A stretch of 10,944 bases of DNA from DATBDE01 sp045805605 (GTDB lineage Bacteria; Actinomycetota; Thermoleophilia; Solirubrobacterales; Solirubrobacteraceae): assembly GCA_045805605.1 (NCBI GenBank), contig JBJMKX010000146.1, positions 1 to 10,944 on the forward strand, read 5' to 3'. Made by a program: the position numbers and the translations under genes. The notes under the pieces were generated by a model. The model had not been told where the DNA came from. It did not search any database and saw only the letters and a list, made by a program, of their open reading frames with translations. Of the stretch, positions 5,735-10,944 are shown one piece after another (the first letter of the stretch is position 1; each line of letters starts with the position of its first letter).

Positions 5735-7511
5735 GGGCCTGCGCCACCGCGTCCCACACCCGTCGGTGCAGGACGACGTTCTCGTCGCGGTCGGTGCTCA
5801 CCTCGACGATCGAGACGCCTGCGGACTGCAGGCCGCGGTCCAGGGCGGCGCGGAACGCCTCGGGGTCGTCGGCGCGCTCGAACGCGCACCCGTACAGCTC
5901 GGCCACCCGCCCGAAGTCCAGCCCGTGGGGGGTGGCGACGTGCTCGACGAACGCGTCGCCCTCGCGTGCCACCGGCAGGAACGAGAAGATCCCGCCGCCG
6001 TCGTTGTCGAGCAGCACGATCGTCAGCGACAGGCCGAGCCGCCGGGCGCTGGCGAGCGCGCCGACGTCGTAGGCAAACGCGACGTCGCCGATGAGGAGCA
6101 CCACGGGCCCGCCACGCGCGGCGGCGGCCCCCAGCGCGCCGCTGATCGTCCCGTCGATGCCGTTGGCGCCGCGATGGCCGAGCGCCCGGGGCGGCGCCTC
6201 GCGCGCGGGCCAGAACGTCTCCACGTCGCGGACGGGCATCGACGAGGCCACGAAGCAGGTCGCGGTCGAGGGCAGGCGCACGCCGAGCTCGGCCGCCACC
6301 CGCGGCTCGGACAGCCCCTCGCCCAGCACGCTCGCGATCGCCTCCCCCGCGGCCCGATCGGCCTCGCGCCACGCGCGCAGCCAGGGGCTCTTGGCCGGGT
6401 CGGCGACGCCGCCGCCCGAGTAGAAGGTCATCGGCACCTTCCCGACCTTCACGCCCTGCAGCGCGCCTCGGCCCTGGCCGAGCGCGTCCAGCGTCGGCGC
6501 CGGGTGGGCGGCGAGCACCGTGCCCACGACGCCGTCGGGATCCTGCCACGCCTCCTCGGGGTCGAGGCGGACCTGCAGGGCGTCGGGATGGCGCGCGAGC
6601 CACTGGCGCAGCGGCTTGGAGGTCGGCAGGTCGCCGACCCGCAGCACCAGGTCGGGGACGTGGTTGGCGGCGAAGCGCTCGTCGCGCAGCAGCGCGTCGT
6701 AGTGGGCGATCGCGGCACTCCCGCGTCGCGCTCCCGACAGCGGATCGGCAAGCAGCGGATAGCCGGTCCGCTCCGCGAAGCGGGCAACGGCACCGGGCAG
6801 GTCGGGATGGCGGTCGTCGCGGCCCGCGACGACGACGCCGTTGCGCCGCTCGCCGAGCTCGGCGTCGAGCGCCTCCAGGACCGCCGCGGATGGCACCCGC
6901 TCCACTGTGGGCCGCGTCACCCACGGGCGGCCGCCGGCACGGCCGGAGTCGTCGTGGGGGAGGGTCACGCCCTCGTCGAGCACGAGCGGCTCTCTGAGCG
7001 GGAAGTTCAGGTGCACGGGCCCGCGCCGCCCCGACGCCGCCGTCCACCACGCCCGGCACGCCAGGGTGCGGACCCAGCGCAGGCGCTCGGGCGTCGCGGC
7101 GTGCGTCCCCACCTCCACGAACCACTTGGCCGCGTCGCCGTAGAGCTTGAGCTGGTCGACGGTCTGCCCGGCGCCGACGTCGCGCAGCTCGGGCGGGCGG
7201 TCGGCGGTGAGCACGATCAGCGGCAGGCGCGCCTGGCGCGCCTCGTAGACAGCGGGGGCGAGCTCGACCGCCGCGGTGCCGGACGTGCACGCCACGGCCA
7301 CCGGTAGGCCGCTCGCCTTGGCCAGGCCGAGGGCGAAGAACCCTGCGACCCGCTCGTCGAGGTGGCTGAAGCAGCGCAGCCGCTCGTCGCGTACGAGCGA
7401 GAGCACGATCGGCGTCGAGCGCGAGCCCGGCGCCGTGCAGGCGGCGCGCATCCCGCAGCGCACGAGCTCGTCGACGAAGGCGCGCAGGATCAGGTAGGTG
7501 TCCTGGGTCAC
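5709..7511 (-). CDS. menD: SEPHCHC synthase (menaquinone biosynthesis)
   Basis: ThDP- and Mg-dependent enzyme that decarboxylates 2-oxoglutarate and adds the succinyl-semialdehyde unit to isochorismate, giving SEPHCHC. The 600 aa are slightly longer than the usual 550-580. The N-terminal domain has APGSRSTP (27-34) and SHLDERVAGFFALGLAK with catalytic Glu53, then TADRPPELRDVGAGQTVDQ (102-120). A variable middle domain (about 200-350) follows. The C-terminal ThDP domain has SSMPVRD (423-429), RGANGIDGT (447-455), the cofactor motif GDVAFAYD (475-482) and DNDGGGIFSFLP (502-513). The GTG start fits the family, whose conserved sequence begins at DTYLILRAFVDELVRCG. A TACCTT box lies 9 nt upstream and there is no Shine-Dalgarno sequence. 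It is divergent from menH with 32 bp between starts and convergent with the VOC gene. Its substrate is supplied by MenF, encoded 2 kb away in another unit. Confidence 0.95.
   Translation of the reverse strand: MTQDTYLILRAFVDELVRCGMRAACTAPGSRSTPIVLSLVRDERLRCFSHLDERVAGFFALGLAKASGLPVAVACTSGTAAVELAPAVYEARQARLPLIVLTADRPPELRDVGAGQTVDQLKLYGDAAKWFVEVGTHAATPERLRWVRTLACRAWWTAASGRRGPVHLNFPLREPLVLDEGVTLPHDDSGRAGGRPWVTRPTVERVPSAAVLEALDAELGERRNGVVVAGRDDRHPDLPGAVARFAERTGYPLLADPLSGARRGSAAIAHYDALLRDERFAANHVPDLVLRVGDLPTSKPLRQWLARHPDALQVRLDPEEAWQDPDGVVGTVLAAHPAPTLDALGQGRGALQGVKVGKVPMTFYSGGGVADPAKSPWLRAWREADRAAGEAIASVLGEGLSEPRVAAELGVRLPSTATCFVASSMPVRDVETFWPAREAPPRALGHRGANGIDGTISGALGAAAARGGPVVLLIGDVAFAYDVGALASARRLGLSLTIVLLDNDGGGIFSFLPVAREGDAFVEHVATPHGLDFGRVAELYGCAFERADDPEAFRAALDRGLQSAGVSIVEVSTDRDENVVLHRRVWDAVAQALRPTAEGR
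5714..5739. terminator. Hairpin in overlapping 3' ends of the VOC gene and menD
   Basis: GGCCCTC (5714-5720) pairs perfectly with GAGGGCC (5733-5739), a 7-bp GC-rich stem with a 12-nt loop. It sits in the region where the two convergent genes overlap and covers the VOC stop codon. No T-run follows on either strand, so an intrinsic terminator is plausible but not certain. Confidence 0.4.
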
Positions 7512-7543
7512 GGGGCCGCGAAGGTAGCGTGCCCGCCCAACCC
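7512..7543. promoter_or_regulatory. Overlapping bidirectional promoter of menD and menH
   Basis: AAGGTAGCGT (7521-7530) holds two -10-like boxes that share the dinucleotide TA: TAGCGT (7525-7530) on the + strand, 13 nt before the menH ATG, and TACCTT (7526 to 7521) on the - strand, 9 nt before the menD GTG. No Shine-Dalgarno sequence precedes either start. Expected transcripts would carry leaders of about 2 nt (menD) and 7 nt (menH). The two genes act in consecutive steps, so one shared element would coordinate them. Confidence 0.5.
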
Positions 7544-8254
7544 ATGCCGATCGTCCTGCTCCACGGGTTCACCCTGACCGGACGCTCGTGGGAGCCGGTG
7601 CTCGAGCGGCTGGAGGGCGCCGACGCGGTCGCGCCCGACCTGCGCGGGCACGGCGACGCGCGCGACCGGCGGCCGATCGACTTCGCGTCGGTGTCCGCCG
7701 ACGTGGCCGCGGCGGCGCCCGAGGGGGCGATCCTGTGCGGCTACTCGCTCGGTGGCCGTTTGGCGCTGCGGGCGGCGGTCGATCACCCGGGGCGGTTCGG
7801 GCGCCTCGTGTTGATCGGCGCCTCCCCCGGGATTGCGGACCGGAGCGAGCGCGAGGCGCGGCGGCGGGCCGACGAAGCCCTCGCCGAGCGGGCCGAGGCG
7901 ATGACGATGGAGGCGTTCGCCCATGAGTGGGAGCAGCACGACGTGTTCGCCGGGCAGCCCCCCCACGCACGCGCGCTCGCCCGCACCGACCGCCTGCGCA
8001 ATGACCCGCGAGCGCTGGCCGCGGCGCTGCGGGGCCTGGGCGCCGGTGTGATGGAGCCGCTGTGGGACCGGCTCGGAGAGCTCGACGTGCCGGTGACGCT
8101 GGTGGTGGGCGAGCGCGACCACAAGTTCGTCGCGATTGCGCGCGCGATGGCGGAGCGGATCGCCGGCGCCGAGCTCGTCGTGGCCGACGGCGTGGGCCAT
8201 GCCGTCCACCTCGAGCGGCCCGACGGGGTCGCGGAGCTGCTGCGGCGGCCATAG
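7544..8254 (+). CDS. menH: SHCHC synthase, alpha/beta hydrolase of menaquinone synthesis
   Basis: Removes pyruvate from the MenD product SEPHCHC to give SHCHC. The 236 aa are slightly shorter than typical for alpha/beta hydrolases of this type. Visible features: LLHGFTLTGRSW (5-16) with the oxyanion-hole HGF; APDLRGHG (30-37); nucleophile elbow GYSLGGRLAL with Ser68; GERDHKF (189-195) with Asp192; and GVGHAVHLERP (216-226) with His219. GYSLGGR and ERDxKF are characteristic of MenH rather than of general esterases. The ATG at 7544 is preferred over an in-frame GTG at 7529, which lies inside the TAGCGT box and would add five non-conserved residues. It is divergent from menD, the enzyme of the preceding step, and convergent with menC, the enzyme of the following step. 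Confidence 0.88.
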   Translation: MPIVLLHGFTLTGRSWEPVLERLEGADAVAPDLRGHGDARDRRPIDFASVSADVAAAAPEGAILCGYSLGGRLALRAAVDHPGRFGRLVLIGASPGIADRSEREARRRADEALAERAEAMTMEAFAHEWEQHDVFAGQPPHARALARTDRLRNDPRALAAALRGLGAGVMEPLWDRLGELDVPVTLVVGERDHKFVAIARAMAERIAGAELVVADGVGHAVHLERPDGVAELLRRP

Positions 8255-8262
8255 CCCCGCAG
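8240..8262. terminator. Hairpin between convergent menH and menC
   Basis: CTGCGG (8240-8245) pairs with CCGCAG (8257-8262), and after a single bulged C (8246) GGC (8247-8249) pairs with GCC (8254-8256), leaving a CATA loop. This gives nine GC-rich pairs around the menH stop codon (8252-8254). The menC stop is 8 nt further on. No T-run follows on either strand. Position and strength suggest a two-way terminator or a 3'-end-stabilising structure. Confidence 0.45.
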
Positions 8263-8269
8263 GCGCGCG

Positions 8270-9247
8270 TCAAGGACGCGACGCGGATCGCGGCTCGGCT
8301 CCGCCGTCCGCGAACAGGCCCAGCGTGGCCAGGCCGCACGGCGGGGTCGGCTGCAACGCCGCGGCGGCGGCATGGCCGGCGGCGATGCCGACCGGCCCGT
8401 CGTAGGTCGAGCCGACGTAGACGAACGAGCCCGCCGCGCGGGCGGTCTCGGCCGCCGCAAGCACGCCGGTGATACCGCCGCAGGCGGCGAGCTTGAGGCA
8501 CACGCCGTCGGCGGCGCCCGAGCCCGGCGCGCCGGGCAGCGCCGCCGTCTCGTCCATGACCACGGGCACGGCGACCTGCCCACGCACGGCGCGCAGCGCG
8601 TCGAGGCCGTGCACGGGCTCCTCCACGAGCTCGAGGCCGACGGGGGCGAGGGCGGCCATCGCGGCCACCGCCTCCTGCACGGACCACGCCCCGTTGGCGT
8701 CGACGCGCAGCGCGACATCCTGGCCCACCGTCGCCCGGACCGCGGCAAGGCGGCCCGCGTCGTCGCCGACGCCGACCTTGAGCTTGAGGCAGCGCAGGCC
8801 CGCTTCGGTGGCGGCGGCCGCTTCCGCGGCGGCACCGGCGCGGTCGATCGCCGCGATGGTCGCGCTCAGCGCGACGTCGGCTCCGGGGGCGGCGCCGAGC
8901 AGGGCCGCCAGCGGCACGCCGGTGCGCCGCGCCTCCAGGTCCCACAGCGCCAGGTCCACCGCCGCTACGGCCTGCGGCAGCGCGGCCTCGAGCCAGCAGG
9001 CGTCGACGAGCTCTTCGCGGTCGTAGGGGGTGGCGTCCTCGAGCAGCGGCCGGCAGCGCTCGAGCGCGGCGCGCACGGCCTCGATCGAGACCCCGTCGTA
9101 GGGCTCGAGCGGGGCCGCCTCGCCGACGCCGGCGACGTCGCCCTCGATCAGGCGCAGCTCGAGCACCGCCCGCTCGCGCAGCTCGCCATAGGCGGTGCGC
9201 AGCGGCGCCCGGAAGCGGAAGCGCCGCTCGTCGAGCTCGACTCTCAC
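8270..9247 (-). CDS. menC: o-Succinylbenzoate synthase
   Basis: Enolase-superfamily enzyme that dehydrates SHCHC to o-succinylbenzoate. 325 aa. The N-terminal capping domain (1-95) starts FRFRAPLRTAYGELRER and has GEAAPLEPYDG (42-52). The barrel domain shows the expected catalytic set: LKLKVG with Lys155/Lys157, metal ligands Asp183 (RVDANGAW), Glu209 (VEEP) and Asp232 (MDET), and the second Lys252 (LKLAACGG). The CGLATLGLF segment (304-312) near the C terminus is typical of actinobacterial MenC. The protein ends soon after, without the longer tail I expect, so the C terminus looks short. The GTG start overlaps the menA stop by 4 nt (GTGA), which indicates coupling. Other enolase-superfamily roles such as dipeptide epimerase or N-acylamino-acid racemase are possible side activities, but the context favours MenC. 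Confidence 0.92.
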   Translation of the reverse strand: MRVELDERRFRFRAPLRTAYGELRERAVLELRLIEGDVAGVGEAAPLEPYDGVSIEAVRAALERCRPLLEDATPYDREELVDACWLEAALPQAVAAVDLALWDLEARRTGVPLAALLGAAPGADVALSATIAAIDRAGAAAEAAAATEAGLRCLKLKVGVGDDAGRLAAVRATVGQDVALRVDANGAWSVQEAVAAMAALAPVGLELVEEPVHGLDALRAVRGQVAVPVVMDETAALPGAPGSGAADGVCLKLAACGGITGVLAAAETARAAGSFVYVGSTYDGPVGIAAGHAAAAALQPTPPCGLATLGLFADGGAEPRSASRP

Positions 9248-10116
9248 CCGCTCGGTGACGGCCCGGCGAGCAGGCCCCCCGCCAGAAGCACGCAGAACGT
9301 GAGCTGCAACAGCCCGGTGTTGGCCAGCGCCTGGTTGAGCGACGTGCCGTCGGTGCGGTTGCGAACCGTGGCGATGACCGGGATGGCGAGCGGCAGGGCG
9401 GCCAGCGGCAGCAGCAGCGTGGGTCCGAGCGACCCTTCGATCCAGGGCACGAGCGCCAGCGGAAAGGCGGCCAGAACGGAGGCCGCATAAGCGGCGCGGG
9501 CGCGGTCGCGGCCCAGGCGGACGGCGAGCGTGCGCTTGCCGGCACGGCGGTCGGTGTCGACGTCGCGGATGTTGTTGACCAGCAGGATCGCCGCCGCCAG
9601 CAGGCCGACCGGGACCGCCAGGACGAACGCCTCCCAGGTCAGATCCTCGGTCTGCACGAAGTACGAGCCCGTCACCGCGACGATCCCGAAGAAGAGGAAG
9701 ACGAAGACCTCGCCCAGCCCCTCGTACCCGTAGGGGCGCGGGCCGCCGGTGTAGAGCACGCCGGCGAGGATCGAGGCGGCGCCGACGAGCAGGAGCTCGG
9801 GCCCGGCGACGGCGACCAGGTAGCAGCCGACGAGCACCGCGACGCCGAAGGAGACGTAGGTGGCCACGAGGACCTGGCGCGGCGGGACGAGCCCGCCAGC
9901 GGTCACGCGGACCGGACCGAGCCGGTCCTCGGTGTCCGCCCCGCGGCGGGCGTCGGAGTAGTCGTTTGACAAATTTGTGCCCACCTGGATGAAGATCGCG
10001 CCGATCAGCGTGGCGGCGAAGGTCAGCGGGTGGAAGACGTCGTCGGCCGCGGCCAGCGCCGTGCCGACGAGCACCGGGGCCACGGCGGCGGGCAGCGTCC
10101 GCGGCCGTGCGGCCAT
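9244..10116 (-). CDS. menA: 1,4-dihydroxy-2-naphthoate polyprenyltransferase
   Basis: UbiA-superfamily integral membrane enzyme that transfers a polyprenyl chain from its diphosphate to 1,4-dihydroxy-2-naphthoate with loss of CO2, giving demethylmenaquinone. From the ATG at 10116 it has 290 aa. The first Asp-rich motif is NLSNDYSDARRGADTEDR (48-65) and the second NNIRDVDTDRRAGKRTLA (181-198), both binding the Mg-diphosphate. About eight hydrophobic segments alternate with short loops (for example 31-50, 83-104, 106-122, 134-152, 163-181, 207-226, 232-250, 262-284). The start is uncertain: the conserved Trp of the family N terminus (W-x3-ARPRTLP) lies two codons upstream of this ATG, and the only plausible in-frame start that would include it is a CTG at 10143 (299 aa). 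The gene lies between menB (37 nt away) and menC (4-nt overlap) in one run. Confidence 0.93.
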   Translation of the reverse strand: MAARPRTLPAAVAPVLVGTALAAADDVFHPLTFAATLIGAIFIQVGTNLSNDYSDARRGADTEDRLGPVRVTAGGLVPPRQVLVATYVSFGVAVLVGCYLVAVAGPELLLVGAASILAGVLYTGGPRPYGYEGLGEVFVFLFFGIVAVTGSYFVQTEDLTWEAFVLAVPVGLLAAAILLVNNIRDVDTDRRAGKRTLAVRLGRDRARAAYAASVLAAFPLALVPWIEGSLGPTLLLPLAALPLAIPVIATVRNRTDGTSLNQALANTGLLQLTFCVLLAGGLLAGPSPSG

Positions 10117-10153
10117 GAGCCAGATGCGGGCGGAGCCCCTCAGCGCGAGCCGC

Positions 10154-10944
10154 CTACGGCCGCCGCGGGAACTTGCCGAAGTCCGGCTTGCGCTTGGCCT
10201 TGTACGCCTCGCGGCCCTCGCGCGCCTCGTCCGTCCCGTAGAAGAGGAGGTTGGTGTCGTGGGCGAGCTGCTGGAGACCGGCCAGGCCGTCCTCGGTGGC
10301 GTTGAAGCTCGCCTTGAGGAGGCGCAGCGCGAACGGCGACAGCGCCAGCATCTCGCGGCACCACTGCACGGTCTCCTCCTCGAGCCGGTCGAGCGGCACG
10401 ACGGTGTTGACCAGGCCCATCTCGAGCGCCTGCTGCGCGTCGTACTGGCGGCAGAGGAACCAGAACTCCTTCGCCTTCTTCGGCCCCACGAGGCTCGACA
10501 GCAGGCTCGCGCCGAAGCCACCGTCGAACGAGCCCACGCGCGGGCCCGTCTGGCCGAAGCGCGCGTTGTCCGCGGCGATGGTGAGGTCGCAGACGAGGTG
10601 CAGCACGTGGCCGCCGCCGATCGCGTAGCCCGCCACCATCGCGACGACCGGCTTGGGCAGCCGCCGGATCTGCACGTGCAGGTCGGTGACGTGGAAGCGC
10701 CCGACGCTCGCGCCGCCCGCCACGTAGCCCGTGTCCCCCCGGACGCGCTGGTCGCCCCCCGAGCAGAACGCGTCCGGCCCCTCGCCCGTCAGCACGATCA
10801 CGCCCACCTCGCTGTCCTCGCGCGCCCGCTCGAGCGCGTCGGAGATCTCGATCAGCGTCTCGGGGCGGAACGCGTTGCGCACCTCGGGGCGGTCGATGGT
10901 GAGCTTGGCGATCCCCTCCGCCACCTCGTAGCGGATGTCGGCGT
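10154..10944 (-). CDS. menB: 1,4-dihydroxy-2-naphthoyl-CoA synthase, 5' end outside window
   Basis: Crotonase-fold enzyme that closes the second ring of o-succinylbenzoyl-CoA by an intramolecular Claisen (Dieckmann) condensation. Residues are numbered from the GTG at 10924: RPEVRNAFRPETL (12-24), oxyanion-hole FCSGGDQRVRG (53-63) and Tyr67 of the mobile loop, GYAIGGGH (99-106), GQTGPRVGSFDGGFG (124-138) with Asp134, and LLFYGTDEAREGR (226-238) with Tyr229 contributed to the neighbouring subunit, ending KRKPDFGKFPRRP. The Gly at 127 marks the bicarbonate-using type. The GTG at 10924 is probably not the start: in-frame codons upstream to the window edge read A-D-I-R-Y-E, matching the family N terminus, so the gene begins beyond 10944. 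It leads the run menB-menA-menC. Confidence 0.94.
   Translation of the reverse strand, partial: ADIRYEVAEGIAKLTIDRPEVRNAFRPETLIEISDALERAREDSEVGVIVLTGEGPDAFCSGGDQRVRGDTGYVAGGASVGRFHVTDLHVQIRRLPKPVVAMVAGYAIGGGHVLHLVCDLTIAADNARFGQTGPRVGSFDGGFGASLLSSLVGPKKAKEFWFLCRQYDAQQALEMGLVNTVVPLDRLEEETVQWCREMLALSPFALRLLKASFNATEDGLAGLQQLAHDTNLLFYGTDEAREGREAYKAKRKPDFGKFPRRP

Noticed and set aside
5766..7307. 513-codon open frame on the + strand antisense to menD
   Set aside because: No motif and unbalanced composition rich in Arg, Gly, His and Gln; an antisense shadow of menD.
5635..7572. Long open frame (645 codons) on the - strand parallel to menD
   Set aside because: It is a frame shadow of menD: the translation is Arg/Pro/Ala-rich low complexity without motifs, while the menD frame has all family motifs.
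7569..9545. Long open frame (658 codons) on the - strand crossing menH, menC and menA
   Set aside because: The translation is Arg/Ala/Pro-rich and featureless, and it overlaps three well-supported genes. High GC makes stop codons rare in such frames.
10117..10521. Upstream extension of the menA frame over menB
   Set aside because: The extension is Ser/Arg/Ala-rich, overlaps conserved menB codons and has no membrane or UbiA features. Only the last few codons before 10116 look like MenA.
1..10944. RNA genes, CRISPR arrays, insertion sequences, prophage or toxin-antitoxin systems
   Set aside because: I looked for tRNA-like cloverleaf ends, regularly spaced repeats, terminal inverted repeats, transposase or integrase motifs and small paired ORFs and saw none.

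Overview
The window is a dense chromosomal segment of very high GC with strong G/C preference at third codon positions, frequent GTG starts and no intergenic gap longer than about 70 bases. Gene content and protein style (IlvBN, a complete-looking o-succinylbenzoate menaquinone branch, short TANNNT boxes placed 6-13 nt before start codons) suggest a high-GC actinobacterium. My best guess is Thermoleophilia/Solirubrobacterales, but that placement is inferred from general protein resemblance and was not tested.

Layout. 71-3745 (+): ilvB, ilvN and menF lie in one tight run and are probably cotranscribed, linking branched-chain amino acid synthesis to the first step of menaquinone synthesis. 3738-4004 (-): a small basic protein of unknown function, convergent with menF and divergent from the next gene. 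4046-5734 (+): a membrane-anchored NlpC/P60-like protein, an AraC-type DNA-binding protein whose start abuts the preceding stop, and a VOC (glyoxalase-fold) protein with its own promoter-like box. 5709-7511 (-): menD. 7544-8254 (+): menH, divergent from menD. 8270-10944 (-): menB (5' end outside the window), menA and menC, reading right to left.

How the genes work together. MenF converts chorismate to isochorismate. MenD adds a succinyl-semialdehyde unit from 2-oxoglutarate to give SEPHCHC. MenH eliminates pyruvate to give SHCHC, and MenC dehydrates SHCHC to o-succinylbenzoate. MenE (not in the window) would activate this to the CoA ester, MenB closes the naphthoate ring, and after thioester hydrolysis MenA prenylates 1,4-dihydroxy-2-naphthoate in the membrane. 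The genes form at least four transcription units in both orientations rather than one operon. IlvB and MenD are both ThDP-dependent enzymes.

I found no RNA gene, CRISPR array, insertion sequence or prophage signal, and no convincing new system. The most interesting non-coding signals are recurring TAGCGT/TANNNT boxes just upstream of start codons (likely leaderless or near-leaderless promoters), two of them arranged as compact divergent promoters; a perfect 16-bp palindrome upstream of the VOC gene; and hairpins at two convergent gene ends. The least understood genes are the 88-aa basic protein and its divergent neighbour, the membrane-anchored NlpC/P60-like protein.
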